Assembly: GCF_023634065.1 (NCBI RefSeq)
Contig: NZ_JALKCV010000001.1
Location: 186,001-250,000, forward strand
Reading direction: 5' to 3'
DNA from: Microbulbifer litoralis
GTDB taxonomy: Bacteria; Pseudomonadota; Gammaproteobacteria; Pseudomonadales; Cellvibrionaceae
DNA length: 64,000 nucleotides
Position 1 is the first letter of the stretch, and each line of letters opens with the position of its first letter. The notes below the pieces were generated by a model. That model was given only the letters and a program-made list of their open reading frames with translations, was not told the origin of the DNA and made no database searches. This document shows, piece after piece, positions 1-9,362 of the stretch. The position numbers and the translations under genes are program-made.

Positions 1-1307
1 GCGTTGGCAATGACACTGTAGGCCTGTGCAAGCTGCACCGAGTTCACCGTTAAACCGTAGCCGAAGGCGAAATTGGCCCGCTCGATTGGCCGCCAGCGAC
101 TTCGGCTGGGCAGGATTCCCGCCGCCTCGCCGGGGAAGCCGGTGCCGACCGCCTCCCCCAGCCCCAGCCGGTAAAAGAGTCCGCGGATATTGTTTGGTTC
201 CAGGTCCAGGGCGATTTTCGTGATGCCCACCTGGCTGGATTTGGTGATCACTCGGGTCAGGTCGATCACACCGTAGTTGCGGTGATCGAGCAGCGTTTTG
301 CCGGGCACGCGAATATAGCCGGGGCTGGTATCGATCGGCGTGTGCGGCTGGTAGCGGCCGCTCTCCAGCGCCGCCAGTGCAGTGATCGGCTTGACCGTGG
401 AGCCGGGTTCGAACTGGTCGATCAGCGCGCGGTTGCGCATCGCCGCGGCGTTCAGGCCGCGGCGGTTATTCGGGTTGAAGGACGGCTGGTTGGCCATCGC
501 CAAAACGTTGCCACTGCGGGTATCCAGGATCACCATAAAGCCGGAGGCGGCCTCATTTTCGGAAACGGCGCGCTTCAGCTCGCGGTAGGCCAGGTACTGC
601 AGTCGCAAGTCGATGGACAGGCGCAGGTCCTGGCCGGGTCGCGCCTCGCGCACGACCGCCAGGTCCTGCACGGTGCGGCCTTTCAGGTCCTTGACCACCT
701 GTTGGGCGCCGGGCTGGCCGGACAGCCACTGGTTGTAGGCGAGTTCCATGCCCTCCTGGCCACTGTCGTCGATATTAGTGAAGCCGAGCAGCTGTGCGGT
801 CACTTCGCCCGCCGGGTAGAAGCGGCGGTACTCTTTCTTGCTGTAGACGCCGGCGGTATCCAGTGCCAGCACCTGCTGCGCCTGTTCGGGGGCCAGGTGG
901 CGGGCCAGGTACATGAATTCTTTACTGCGGTATTTTTCCAGGCGCTTGGCCAGGGCAGCCGGTTTCATCTCCAGTGCCGCCGCCAGCCGGCGCAGTTCGT
1001 CGGCACCGGCCTCGCGCAGCAACTGCGGGTTGGCCCAGAGGCTGTGCACCGGCGTGCTCACCGCCAGCAGCTCGCCGTTGCGGTCGACGATGGAGCCGCG
1101 GTAGGCGGCGATCTCTTCGGTGCGGATGGTGCGCGCGTCGCCCTGGTCCTGCAGGAAGCGGTAGCCGCGCTCGGCCTCCGGCAGCACCTGCAGGCGCGCC
1201 AGGTGGAATACCAGCGACAGGGCGAGCAGGCACAGCAGCAGCGCCACCAGTGCAAAGCGCCAGCGGGCGATACCCGGTTTGACCTGCTGTTTCTTCACTG
1301 CGCCCAT
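1..1307 (-). CDS. ftsI: Peptidoglycan transpeptidase FtsI (PBP3), 3' end cut by the window edge
   Basis: Septal peptidoglycan transpeptidase of the divisome, anchored in the inner membrane and acting in the periplasm. About 435 residues are visible from an ATG at 1305-1307; the C-terminal part with the KTG motif lies outside the window. A single membrane segment is near residues 16-36. The active-site motif S303-T-V-K306 is present inside GSTVKP, and the second motif reads S357-S-Q359 in KSSQVG where many homologues have SxN. It follows ftsL by about 106 bp in the standard mraZ-rsmH-ftsL-ftsI order on the same strand. The gap before it holds a dispersed hairpin repeat. Confidence 0.95.
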   Translation of the reverse strand, partial: MGAVKKQQVKPGIARWRFALVALLLCLLALSLVFHLARLQVLPEAERGYRFLQDQGDARTIRTEEIAAYRGSIVDRNGELLAVSTPVHSLWANPQLLREAGADELRRLAAALEMKPAALAKRLEKYRSKEFMYLARHLAPEQAQQVLALDTAGVYSKKEYRRFYPAGEVTAQLLGFTNIDDSGQEGMELAYNQWLSGQPGAQQVVKDLKGRTVQDLAVVREARPGQDLRLSIDLRLQYLAYRELKRAVSENEAASGFMVILDTRSGNVLAMANQPSFNPNNRRGLNAAAMRNRALIDQFEPGSTVKPITALAALESGRYQPHTPIDTSPGYIRVPGKTLLDHRNYGVIDLTRVITKSSQVGITKIALDLEPNNIRGLFYRLGLGEAVGTGFPGEAAGILPSRSRWRPIERANFAFGYGLTVNSVQLAQAYSVIAN

Positions 1308-1355
1308 GGCGCTCCCATCCCTATCGCTTTATCTGTTGGTGCTAGTGGGCCCTGC

Positions 1356-1385
1356 TTTTTCGCCTGCAGGGCAGGCTCCTACACA
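1356..1385. repeat. Dispersed GGAGCCTGCC...GCAGGC hairpin repeat
   Basis: Short palindromic sequence between ftsL and ftsI; on the minus strand it reads TGTAGGAGCCTGCCCTGCAG followed by GCGAA. Related copies are at 25913-25940 (between pth and ychF) and 47232-47258 (between nagA and nagP). All three are intergenic, which suggests a small repetitive extragenic family. Function unknown. Confidence 0.55.
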
Positions 1386-1413
1386 GGGCTCCGTTCCAGC
1401 CCGGTTCTATTGT

Positions 1414-1689
1414 CTATTCCGCCGGTACCAGCACCTGTTCGTCCGGCGCCGGCACATGCATTTCCAGCTCTTCCCGCGCGACCTTCTCGATGCGGCTGTA
1501 GGCGGACCAGGCGCCTTTTTCCAGCAGCAACCGCTCCTGTTCGTAACGCAGTTCGTCGCGCGTTTTCTGCGCTTCCACCAATTCCGCGGTCAGCGCGCGG
1601 CTGCGCTGTGTGGTGTGGACCACCGCCAGGGCCGAGGCCATGGCGCCGAGCCACAGTAGCGCCAGCAGCAATTTGCGGCCTCTGCTCAC
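1414..1689 (-). CDS. ftsL: Cell division protein FtsL
   Basis: Small bitopic divisome protein that forms the FtsQLB complex and helps activate FtsWI. The 91-residue product has a short cationic N-terminus, one membrane segment at about residues 6-24, and a periplasmic heptad-rich stretch (about 28-75) expected to coil with FtsB. Length is slightly short of the E. coli protein (121 aa) but usual for pseudomonad-type FtsL. The start overlaps the rsmH stop by 4 bp (ATGA type), implying translational coupling. Primary sequence is weakly conserved in this family, so the call rests on position, size and topology. Confidence 0.9.
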   Translation of the reverse strand: MSRGRKLLLALLWLGAMASALAVVHTTQRSRALTAELVEAQKTRDELRYEQERLLLEKGAWSAYSRIEKVAREELEMHVPAPDEQVLVPAE

Positions 1690-2624
1690 GGCGCGGTCCC
1701 GCCGAGTTTCTCGGCCACCCGCATCACCGCGCTGCGGGAGCGCAGGTTTTCATCCACCTCGACTTCGTTCGCCTTGACCGCCTTACCCACCGAGCGCAGC
1801 GTTTTCTCGATCTGGCTGTCCATCACCGGCAGGCCGCGCGGCAGCTTGGGGCCGCGTTCCTTTTCGCGGATAAACCGCTTTACCATCCGGTCTTCCAGCG
1901 AGTGGAAGCTGATCACCACCAGGCGCCCGCCCGGGGCGAGCAATTGCAGCGATTTCTCCAGCGCGTCCTGCAGATCGTCCAGTTCTCCGTTGATATGGAT
2001 GCGGATCGCCTGGAAGACCCGGGTCGCCGGGTGCTTGCCTTTTTCCCAGGCGGGGTTGGCCGCCTTGACCACTTCCGCCAGGTCCAGCGTGCGCTCGAAC
2101 GGCTTTTCCGCCCGGCGCCGCACGATGGCCGCCGCCATGCGGCGGGCGAAACGCTCCTCGCCGTATTCCTTGAAAACCCGGACGAGCTCCGCTTCCGCTT
2201 CGCTGTTGACCCAGTCCGCCGCACTCGGGCCGCGGCTGGTGTCCATGCGCATATCCAGCGGGCCGTCCTGCATAAAGCTGAAACCGCGTTCGGCCTGGTC
2301 CAGCTGCGGCGAGGAAACGCCCAGGTCCAGCAGGATGCCGGTCACCTGCCCGGCGCGATCGCCGGCGGCCTCGTCCATATCGGCGAAGGAGCCGTGCCAG
2401 ATGGAAAAGCGCGCGTCGCCGGCGAAGCGCTCACGGGCGAAATCCACTGCCTGCGGATCCTTGTCGACCGCCAACAGGCGACCGTTGTCATTCAGCTTTT
2501 CCAGCACCAGCGCACTGTGGCCGCCGCGGCCGAAAGTGCCGTCGATATAAAAACCGCCCGGGTCGATCACCAGGGCGTCCACGGCCTCGCGCAATAACAC
2601 ACTGCGATGCAGATCCTGAGACAC
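1686..2624 (-). CDS. rsmH: 16S rRNA (cytosine(1402)-N(4))-methyltransferase RsmH
   Basis: Methylates N4 of C1402 in 16S rRNA, in the ribosomal P site, using SAM. The 312-residue protein carries the family N-terminal motif [13 protein letters not shown], the SAM-binding glycine segment GTFGRGGHS near residue 30, the [13 protein letters not shown] motif and the C-terminal [12 protein letters not shown] signature. Length matches the family (about 310). It lies 15 bp downstream of mraZ and overlaps ftsL, as in most gammaproteobacterial division clusters. Confidence 0.97.
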   Translation of the reverse strand: MSQDLHRSVLLREAVDALVIDPGGFYIDGTFGRGGHSALVLEKLNDNGRLLAVDKDPQAVDFARERFAGDARFSIWHGSFADMDEAAGDRAGQVTGILLDLGVSSPQLDQAERGFSFMQDGPLDMRMDTSRGPSAADWVNSEAEAELVRVFKEYGEERFARRMAAAIVRRRAEKPFERTLDLAEVVKAANPAWEKGKHPATRVFQAIRIHINGELDDLQDALEKSLQLLAPGGRLVVISFHSLEDRMVKRFIREKERGPKLPRGLPVMDSQIEKTLRSVGKAVKANEVEVDENLRSRSAVMRVAEKLGGTAP

Positions 2625-2639
2625 CCTGTGCCCTCTTCT

Positions 2640-3083
2640 TTAAAGAGAGAGAGAAGCCATCTCCTCCGGCATCTCGCCCTCGCCTTCGCTATCGTCGAGC
2701 CAGGACATCCAGCCCTCTTCGCTCCACAGTTCCAGTTTCTTGCCCTGCCCCACCAGCATCAGTTTCTTTTCCAGGCTGGCGTACTCGCGCAGGGTCGGCG
2801 GAATCAGTACGCGGCCGTTGCCGTCCACCTGCAGCTCGCAGGCGTAACCGATCAACAGCCGCTGAGCCCGGCGCGCCACCTTGTTGAAGCTGGAAAGCGC
2901 TTCAATCTTCGGGAGAATCTCCTGCCACTGGGGTTCGGGATACACCAGCAGGCAGCGCTCTTCGGTGTGGGCCGTCACCACCAGGCGTCCACCGCAATCC
3001 TCCAGCAGCGTGTCGCGGACCCGCGCCGGAATGGCCAGACGCCCCTTGGCGTCCATATTGATTGCGTGGCTGCCTAAGTACAC
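2640..3083 (-). CDS. mraZ: Transcriptional regulator MraZ
   Basis: First gene of the division and cell wall cluster; an AbrB-like DNA-binding protein that represses its own promoter in E. coli. The 147-residue product has the two expected SpoVT/AbrB repeats, each with a DxxGRxxIP core ([14 protein letters not shown] near residue 11 and [14 protein letters not shown] near residue 87). The C-terminal tail is acidic. Candidate operator repeats lie about 130-165 bp upstream. Confidence 0.97.
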   Translation of the reverse strand: MYLGSHAINMDAKGRLAIPARVRDTLLEDCGGRLVVTAHTEERCLLVYPEPQWQEILPKIEALSSFNKVARRAQRLLIGYACELQVDGNGRVLIPPTLREYASLEKKLMLVGQGKKLELWSEEGWMSWLDDSEGEGEMPEEMASLSL

Positions 3084-3212
3084 TTTTCGTCCAAGTGCGT
3101 TGCTCGCAAATGCGCAGGTGGAAACCGCTGCCGGCGCGCCGATTTAAACGGGAGAAATTCTGGCGGATTTTTATACAATCCTGAGCGTGATTTTCATTAT
3201 CGCGGTGTAAAT

Positions 3213-3248
3213 ACCCACTCACGCCCCCTGATAAACCACTCTGACCCA
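3213..3248 (-). promoter_or_regulatory. Candidate MraZ operator (TGGGN repeats)
   Basis: On the minus strand this stretch reads TGGGT, then TGGTT ten bases on, GGGGG after another ten and TGGGT after eleven more, i.e. G-rich pentamers about one helical turn apart. MraZ of E. coli is known to bind direct TGGGN repeats with 5-bp spacers upstream of mraZ. The match is imperfect in the two middle repeats, but position and spacing fit autoregulation. Confidence 0.6.
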
Positions 3249-3627
3249 CAAAATTCCACTTTTCTCCACTTCCGACACTATAAATCTGGCCCGCTTAAAG
3301 TCAAGGAAATCAACGGCAAAGGAGCGCGAAATCCCAGTAATTTCGCGGCCTGCAGCGGTGGGCAACAAATAGACAGGCGATTTTTGCAGCAACAACTGCA
3401 AAGTTGAGCAAGCACTTACTTATTCAACTTCAGAAGTTACTTTAAGTTTCGAGGGAATGCGACTGAATCGAAGACTGTTAGCGAACACTGATACCAAATT
3501 GAATATCTGGCGGGCGTTTCAGTGCGGAGACAGGCTTGCGGGGCGGCCCGCTTGCCAGGCCGACAGTCAAAGCTGTACTGTCGCGATTCGGCAAAATACG
3601 GATCAACCAGATGACAAGGAGCGCTCC
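3249..3627. other. Intergenic region between mraZ and the secreted-protein gene
   Basis: No credible gene. The region separates two divergent genes and must hold both promoters, but I cannot assign -35/-10 boxes with confidence. A GC-rich inverted repeat (TTGCGGGGCGGCCCGCTTGC) sits near 3536-3555. Confidence 0.4.
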
Positions 3628-4182
3628 ATGAAAAACATGAAAAAACTGCCGCTGACCGCCGCTGCACTGCTGACACTGGCCGCCGGCCTGCCGGCCCACG
3701 CCGACACGGTCATTACGGCGGATAACCTGAAGAAACTGCAGGCAGCCTCGCCGGAGATCGCTCCACTGCTGCAGCAGTCTTCCCTCTCCTCGGAAGAGGA
3801 AAGCACCAGCAACAAGCCGGCTTCGGAAGCCGAACGCTGCGATATGGAAATAAGACAGTCCTTCATCAAGGAGAAGATGCAGGAGCACGATGTCTACGAG
3901 CCAGTCGATGCCATCGCCAGGAAACACGGACTGGACAGCGCCGAGCAGTACGCCGTCTACCTGCAGGTCACCATGACCGGCTTCTCCGCCGGCATGAAGC
4001 AGACAGTGCTGCAGAATCTGGTCAAACGCGCGCCGGATGCGGCAGAGGAACTGAAGGCCGACTTCGAGTCCGACTTTCCATGCCTGACCGAAGAGGACCT
4101 GAACGCGGCGGCCGAACACAAGGCGGAGATCGGCAAGCTGATGCAGGCCTTCGCTGCAGCGGCCCAGGCGCAGCAGCAATAG
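3628..4182 (+). CDS. Small secreted protein of unknown function
   Basis: A 184-residue protein starting at an ATG with a good AAGGAGCG ribosome site 7 bp upstream. Residues 1-25 form a typical Sec signal peptide (KNMKKL, hydrophobic core, cleavage after AHA). The mature part is acidic and alpha-helical, with two cysteines (in EAERCDME and DFPCLTEE), a serine/glutamate-rich stretch near residues 50-65 and an alanine/glutamine tail, so a small periplasmic helical bundle is likely. I do not recognise the family. It lies between rnpB and mraZ, genes that are adjacent in many relatives, on the opposite strand, and is followed at once by a strong terminator, so it is probably a single-gene unit. 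Confidence 0.75.
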   Translation: MKNMKKLPLTAAALLTLAAGLPAHADTVITADNLKKLQAASPEIAPLLQQSSLSSEEESTSNKPASEAERCDMEIRQSFIKEKMQEHDVYEPVDAIARKHGLDSAEQYAVYLQVTMTGFSAGMKQTVLQNLVKRAPDAAEELKADFESDFPCLTEEDLNAAAEHKAEIGKLMQAFAAAAQAQQQ

Positions 4183-4184
4183 CA

Positions 4185-4214
4185 CAAAAGCCCCGGGCAC
4201 TGCCCGAGGCTTTC
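4185..4214 (+). terminator. Rho-independent terminator after the small secreted protein
   Basis: A stem AAAGCCCCGGGCA / TGCCCGAGGCTTT (one mismatch) closes on a one-base loop starting 2 bp after the stop codon at 4182. The outer A/T pairs supply a short T run. Confidence 0.7.
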
Positions 4215-4298
4215 AGTGCTGCTGACGGACAAACCCTGCGGCCCCGCCAGACGGACCGCGAAAGGGAGGCAATTCCCTTACGCGATCCGGATCAATCT

Positions 4299-4679
<381 letters not shown>

Positions 4680-4782
4680 CGGCGGAGATTAATGGGGCCG
4701 GGAATGGAAGGCAAGGAGAAATGCGCGCGGAATGCCGGTGTCGGCCGAATTCCGGACAGATTTCCGGTCCGGCGCCACGCCG

Positions 4783-5625
4783 CTACTTCTGCTCCAGGCT
4801 CCAGTTGTACAGCGCCTTCTTGTTGGCGCCGGTAATCTCGGACGCCAACGCCGCGGCGCGCCTGGGTGGCAACTCGGCCAGCAGCAGTTTCATGACCCGC
4901 TCGGCCTCGCCATCCAGCGCCGAATCCCTGCGGCGCTCCGCGCCCCGCACCAGCAGTACTATCTCGCCGCGCTGCTGGTTGCTATCGGCGCGCACCCAGG
5001 CCGTCAGCTCATCGAGCGGTGCCAGGTACATGGTTTCGAAGGCCTTGGTCAGCTCCCGGGCAATAACCGCCTCGCGATCGCCGCCGAACGCCACGGCCAT
5101 CGCTTCCAGCGTATCCGCCACCCGGTGTGGCGCCTCGTAGAAAACCAGCGTGCGGGGATCGCCCGCCAGTTCCCGCAACGCCTTTTCCCGCGCACCGGCC
5201 TTCGCCGGCAGGAAACCCTCGAAACTGAAGCGGTCGCTGGGCAGGCCGGCGGCACTGAGGGCGGCGACAAAGGCGCAGGCGCCGGGGATCGGCACCACGC
5301 GCACACCGCGGTTGCGGGCCTCTCGCACCAGTCGATAGCCGGGATCGGAGATCAGCGGCGTGCCGGCATCGGAGATCAGCGCGATGGTCTGCCCCTCTTC
5401 CAGCTTCTGTAGCAGTTGCCCGGTGCGCTTGTCGTCCGAGTGGTCATGGTATGCGACCAGCGGCGTATCGATCGCAAAGTGGGCAAAAAGCCGCTGACTG
5501 TGACGCGTGTCCTCCGCCGCAACCAGATCGGCGCATTGTAGAACTTCAATCGCTCGCGGTACCATATCGGCCAGGTTACCAATGGGCGTGGCAACAATAT
5601 AAAGCAGCGCCTGATCCGTCCCCAT
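4783..5625 (-). CDS. rsmI: 16S rRNA (cytidine(1402)-2'-O)-methyltransferase RsmI
   Basis: Adds the 2'-O-methyl group to C1402 of 16S rRNA, the same base that RsmH modifies. The 280-residue product has the tetrapyrrole-methylase fold signatures: YIVATPIGNLADM at the N-terminus, AAEDTRHSQRL, the SDAGTPLISDPG motif near residue 80 and the P-IPGACAF segment. Length is normal. It is divergent from lpoA with a gap of about 50 bp, and rnpB follows it on the same strand. Confidence 0.97.
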   Translation of the reverse strand: MGTDQALLYIVATPIGNLADMVPRAIEVLQCADLVAAEDTRHSQRLFAHFAIDTPLVAYHDHSDDKRTGQLLQKLEEGQTIALISDAGTPLISDPGYRLVREARNRGVRVVPIPGACAFVAALSAAGLPSDRFSFEGFLPAKAGAREKALRELAGDPRTLVFYEAPHRVADTLEAMAVAFGGDREAVIARELTKAFETMYLAPLDELTAWVRADSNQQRGEIVLLVRGAERRRDSALDGEAERVMKLLLAELPPRRAAALASEITGANKKALYNWSLEQK

Positions 5626-5676
5626 AATTCACGACCCCATAGTCCTAAGAAGAGTTACATTTTGCGGGAGAACAGT

Positions 5677-7614
5677 ATGTCCGCCCTGTCCCGGCGCGCG
5701 ACCCCGATCATTACCCGGCTGGCGGCCAGCGCCCTGGCCCTGGCCCTGGCCGCGTGCCAGACCCAGACACCGCGGCCCGACGCCTCGCAACCGGTGCAAA
5801 CCGGTTCCGGAACCGCCAGCCGCAGCGATGCCGTGCGCCTGTTGCACAGCGCCGACGCGCTGCCGGCGCCGCTGCGCGACCAGCGGCGGCTGCAGGCGGC
5901 GGCCATTCTATACGAGCTGGGCGATAACGCGACCGCGAGAGAGGCCGTTACCCAAATCGAGCCGGAACATCTGGAAGACGTCCAGTACGCCCGCTATGCC
6001 AAGGTCTACGGCAGCCTGCTGGCCGCCGACGACGAATTCTTCCGCGCCCTGGACCTGGCCACGGCGCCGCGCCTGGAAAACACCTGGCTGCGGCTGCCCG
6101 CGGACACCGCCCTGCCCCTGCGCGACCTGCGCGCGGACCTGTGGGGGCTGCTGGGCGATCTGGACAGCGCCATCGCCGAGCGCCGCCAGATCGCCGATAT
6201 GGCCACCAGCGAGGAGGACATCGCCGCAAACAACGACGACTTCTGGCTGCTGCTGACCCAACTGCCATCCAGCGAGCTGCACCAGCGCGCCGACGAGAGT
6301 ATCGATCCGCAGATGCGCGGCTGGTACCAGTTGGCCCTGCTCGGCCGCGACACCCAGACCGATATCAGCTCGCAGTTGACCGCACTCAATCGCTGGCGCC
6401 AGCAGTGGCCGCACCACAGCGCCGCCAGCCACCCGCCGGAGGCGTTGCGCCTACTGGAACAGCTCGCCTCGCAACGCCCGGACCGCATCGCCGTACTGCT
6501 GCCGCTGTCCGGCCCGCTGGGCAGCGCCGGCCGTGCCATCCGCGACGGCTTCATGGCCGCCTACTACACCGCACTGGACGCCGGTGCGCCGACCCCGAAC
6601 GTGCAGGTCTACGACACCGGCGGCGAGCGGCCGTTTGAAGAGATCTACCAGAGTGCCGTGGACGACGGCGCCCAGGCCATCGTCGGCCCGCTGGACAAGC
6701 GCAAGGTCGCCAACCTGCTGGCCACCGAGAAGCTGCCGGTGCCGACGCTGGCGCTGAACTACGCCGCGGACGGCGCGGAGGACGGCGCCCGCCTCACCGG
6801 TGACCTGGTGCAATTCGGCCTCGCGATCGAGGACGAGGCGCGCCAGGTGGCCCGCCACGCCTATCGCCAGGGCCACCGCCAGGCAATGATCCTGGCCACC
6901 GACGCCGGCTGGGGCCAGCGCGGAGAGCAGGCATTTCGCCGCGAGTGGGAGCGCCTTGGCGGCAGTGTCAGCGTCAGCCGTACCTTCTACGACAACAGCA
7001 ACTTCTCCAAGATGGTCAGCGAGACACTGCTGATCCCGGACAGCAAATCCCGCGAGAGCGCCCTGCGCCGCAAGCTGGCCGCACCGCTGGAGTTCGTTCC
7101 GCGCCGCCGCGGCGATGTGGACATGATCGTCACCTTTGCCCAGTCCCAGCAGGCGCGCCAGATCAACCCGATGCTGACCTTCTTCTATGCCGGCGACCTG
7201 CCCATCTACGCCACCTCGCAGGTATTCGACGGCAATATCAATCGCGGCCGCGACCGCGACATGAATGGCATCCACTTCACCGCGCTGCCGTGGCTGTTCG
7301 AGAGCGGCAACCGCACCAAGCAGAATATCGAGCGGCAGGCGTCGCCGGCGCCGGCCTTCGCGCGGCTCTACGCGCTGGGCGCCGACGCCTTCCGCCTCTA
7401 TCCTCGGCTGCCGATGCTGCGCCAGTTCCCGCAGCAGCGCGTGCACGGCCTGACCGGCGCCCTGAGCCTGACCGCCGACGGCCGAATCGTGCGCGAGCAG
7501 ATCTGGGCCCGTATCGACAAGGGTGCACCGGTGCCGGTCACCACCGCGGAACCCCGGACACCACCGGCTGTGGACGTGGACCTCGAACTGACCGGGAACC
7601 GTGAAACGTTTTAA
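5677..7614 (+). CDS. lpoA: LpoA-type outer-membrane lipoprotein, activator of PBP1a
   Basis: Outer-membrane lipoprotein that reaches through the periplasm to stimulate the peptidoglycan synthase PBP1a. The ATG at 5677 is preferred because GGGAG lies 6 bp upstream; a TTG at 5662 is also possible. The 645-residue product has a lipobox LAAC with C27. The N-terminal third is helical and TPR-like, while from about residue 265 (RIAVLLPLSGPLGSAGRAIRDGF) it is a periplasmic-binding-protein-like domain without expected ligand role. It overlaps yraN by 14 bp, and the lpoA-yraN-diaA-dolP order is conserved. Confidence 0.93.
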   Translation: MSALSRRATPIITRLAASALALALAACQTQTPRPDASQPVQTGSGTASRSDAVRLLHSADALPAPLRDQRRLQAAAILYELGDNATAREAVTQIEPEHLEDVQYARYAKVYGSLLAADDEFFRALDLATAPRLENTWLRLPADTALPLRDLRADLWGLLGDLDSAIAERRQIADMATSEEDIAANNDDFWLLLTQLPSSELHQRADESIDPQMRGWYQLALLGRDTQTDISSQLTALNRWRQQWPHHSAASHPPEALRLLEQLASQRPDRIAVLLPLSGPLGSAGRAIRDGFMAAYYTALDAGAPTPNVQVYDTGGERPFEEIYQSAVDDGAQAIVGPLDKRKVANLLATEKLPVPTLALNYAADGAEDGARLTGDLVQFGLAIEDEARQVARHAYRQGHRQAMILATDAGWGQRGEQAFRREWERLGGSVSVSRTFYDNSNFSKMVSETLLIPDSKSRESALRRKLAAPLEFVPRRRGDVDMIVTFAQSQQARQINPMLTFFYAGDLPIYATSQVFDGNINRGRDRDMNGIHFTALPWLFESGNRTKQNIERQASPAPAFARLYALGADAFRLYPRLPMLRQFPQQRVHGLTGALSLTADGRIVREQIWARIDKGAPVPVTTAEPRTPPAVDVDLELTGNRETF

Positions 7615-7975
7615 GCCTTCGGGCGAACTGGGCGCGCGCATGGAGGAATCCGCCGCGCGCCACCTGCAGCGGGCCGGCCTCAGGATCGAAGCCCGCAACT
7701 ACCGCAGTCGCTTCGGCGAAATCGACCTGATAGCGCGGGACGGCGAGACACTGGTGTTCGTGGAAGTGCGCTATCGCCGCAGCAGCCGCTACGGCTCTGC
7801 CAGCGCCACCGTCGACGCGCGCAAACAGCGCAAGCTGCTGGCCACCGCGGACAGCTACCTGCAGCGATACAAACCCGATTGCCCCTGCCGCTTCGACGTG
7901 GTTGCCATAGACGGAGCGGCGGAGGGCGAAACGCCGAATATCCAGTGGATTAAAGACGCCTTCGGTGCACACTGA
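7601..7975 (+). CDS. yraN: UPF0102 family nuclease-fold protein YraN
   Basis: A 124-residue protein of the YraN/UPF0102 family, which has a restriction-endonuclease-like fold; biological role is not established. The conserved residues are visible: E15-like acidic residue in MEESA, then GEIDLIARDGETLVFVEVRYR (D and ExK/ExR type motif) near residues 38-58, and the SATVDARKQRKLL helix. Translation starts at a GTG inside the last codons of lpoA, so coupling is likely. Confidence 0.93.
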   Translation: MKRFKPSGELGARMEESAARHLQRAGLRIEARNYRSRFGEIDLIARDGETLVFVEVRYRRSSRYGSASATVDARKQRKLLATADSYLQRYKPDCPCRFDVVAIDGAAEGETPNIQWIKDAFGAH

Positions 7976-8062
7976 CAAGGCGGCCCACAGGCCCAGCGCG
8001 GCTTTTTCCGCAGCGGCATAACCCGGCCTGCGAAGGCGTTTAAGGAATCGATCAAGGAATCA

Positions 8063-8653
8063 ATGGAACAGCGAGTCGTAACCCTATTTCATCGCAGTCT
8101 CGAGGCCACCATGAACGCCGGCGAATTGCTGGCGCCCCTGGTGGCCGAAGCCAGCGATATGATCGTCCACGCGTTGCTGGGCGAAAACAAGCTCCTGCTG
8201 TGTGGCAACGGCGTCAGCAGTGCGCTCGCGCAGAGTTTCTGCTCCCAGCTGCTGGGCGGTTTCGAGCGCGAGAGACCGGGCCTGCCCGCCATTGCGCTCT
8301 GTGCCGACGGCACCACGCTGGGCACCGTTGCGCACAATCACGGCCGCGCGGAAACCTTTGCCAGGCCGGTGCGCACGCTCGGCCAGCCCGGGGACCTGCT
8401 GGTGATTGTCAGCAGTGATGGCAACGACTCCAACCTGATACAGGCCATGCGCGCGGCGCGCGATCGCGATATGGGCATTCTCGCCCTGACCGGTGGCGAT
8501 GGCGGCAACTGCGCCGCACTGTTGGATACCGATGACATTGAACTCCGCGTGCCGTCTGAAGTCGCAGCAGAGGTACACCAGGTGCACCTGCTGACCATTT
8601 TCTGCCTGTGCGACCTGATCGACAACAGCCTGTTCGGTGGCTACGAGGAATGA
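8063..8653 (+). CDS. diaA: DiaA-like SIS-domain protein
   Basis: SIS-fold protein that in E. coli binds DnaA and times initiation of replication; paralogous to the heptose-7-phosphate isomerase GmhA. The 196-residue product shows the SIS motif LLLCGNGVSSALAQSF near residue 47 and VIVSSDGNDSNL near 115. Genomic position between yraN and the BON-domain lipoprotein supports DiaA rather than GmhA. The ATG is preceded by AAGGAATCA. Confidence 0.88.
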   Translation: MEQRVVTLFHRSLEATMNAGELLAPLVAEASDMIVHALLGENKLLLCGNGVSSALAQSFCSQLLGGFERERPGLPAIALCADGTTLGTVAHNHGRAETFARPVRTLGQPGDLLVIVSSDGNDSNLIQAMRAARDRDMGILALTGGDGGNCAALLDTDDIELRVPSEVAAEVHQVHLLTIFCLCDLIDNSLFGGYEE

Positions 8654-8657
8654 ACCG

Positions 8658-9242
8658 ATGAGAAAAAAACCGATGATCAACCGACTTTTGACCGCCCTGC
8701 TCCTGGCTGGAACCCTGTCTGGCTGCGCCACCGTGCTCGAAGCCACACACGATGGCCCCATCGAACAGGACCCCGGCGAGCGCTCCTTCGGCACCTATAT
8801 GGATGACCGCAAGATCGAGACCATCACCACGGTCAACATCAACAAGGCGCACCCGGACCTGAAAGCGTCCAATATCAACATCAATGTATTCAACGGCGTG
8901 GTGTTGCTGACCGGCCAGGTGCAGGACAACGAGCTGCGCCTGCTCGCCGGGCGCACCGCGCAACAGATACAGAATGTGCGCCAGGTATACAACGAGGTTC
9001 AGGTGCGCGGCAATGTCTCCTTCCTCGCCAGCAGCAGTGACGCCTGGCTGACGACCAAGGTGAAAAGTGTGCTGCTGGCCAACGAGGAGGTCGACAGCGG
9101 CCGCATCAAGGTCATCACGGAAAATGGTGTCGTCTACCTGATGGGCCTGCTGACCCGCGCCGAAGCCGAGCGCGCGGCAGAGGTTACCCGCAGCATCGGC
9201 GGGGTGCAGAAGGTGGTGAAGGCGGTGGAATATATCGACTGA
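8658..9242 (+). CDS. dolP: BON-domain outer-membrane lipoprotein DolP (YraP)
   Basis: Lipoprotein with two BON domains that in E. coli binds anionic phospholipid at the division site and keeps the outer membrane intact. The start at 8658 has GAGGA 8 bp upstream and gives 194 residues with a lipobox LSGC (C23). BON1 spans roughly residues 50-115 (INVFNGVVLLTGQV) and BON2 about 125-192 (ITENGVVYLMGLL, GGVQKVVKAVEYI). Only 4 bp separate it from diaA. The stop codon is followed directly by a GGACTCG heptamer array. Confidence 0.94.
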   Translation: MRKKPMINRLLTALLLAGTLSGCATVLEATHDGPIEQDPGERSFGTYMDDRKIETITTVNINKAHPDLKASNININVFNGVVLLTGQVQDNELRLLAGRTAQQIQNVRQVYNEVQVRGNVSFLASSSDAWLTTKVKSVLLANEEVDSGRIKVITENGVVYLMGLLTRAEAERAAEVTRSIGGVQKVVKAVEYID

Positions 9243-9280
9243 GGACTCGGGACTCGGGACTCGGGACTCGGGACTCGGGG
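9243..9280. repeat. Heptamer tandem array (GGACTCG)5
   Basis: Five perfect copies of the 7-bp unit GGACTCG plus GGG start directly after the dolP stop codon. The same unit recurs behind pth, ychF, the class Ic aminotransferase and miaB. Confidence 0.95.
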
Positions 9281-9310
9281 CAGGCTACTCCCCGGCGAAA
9301 CGGGACGACC

Positions 9311-9343
9311 ATAAAAAACGGAGGCAATGCCTCCGTTTTTTAT
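9311..9343. terminator. Bidirectional terminator between dolP and the helicase gene
   Basis: A near-perfect palindrome: AAAAAACGGAGGCA and TGCCTCCGTTTTTT around a very short loop. Having A and T runs on either side, it can stop transcription from dolP (plus) and from the convergent helicase gene (minus). Confidence 0.92.
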
Positions 9344-9362
9344 GTCCGGGCTGCGCCCGATT

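Noticed and set aside
282..2597. A 771-codon open frame on the plus strand opposite rsmH, ftsL and ftsI
   Set aside because: The minus strand encodes three clearly recognised proteins; long antisense frames are common in such GC-rich DNA, and the translated sequence is Gln/His/Arg-rich without any recognisable domain.
8063..8653. SIS protein as GmhA (heptose isomerase)
   Set aside because: Its position between yraN and the BON lipoprotein is that of diaA, and no heptose genes are nearby; the distinction still rests mainly on context.
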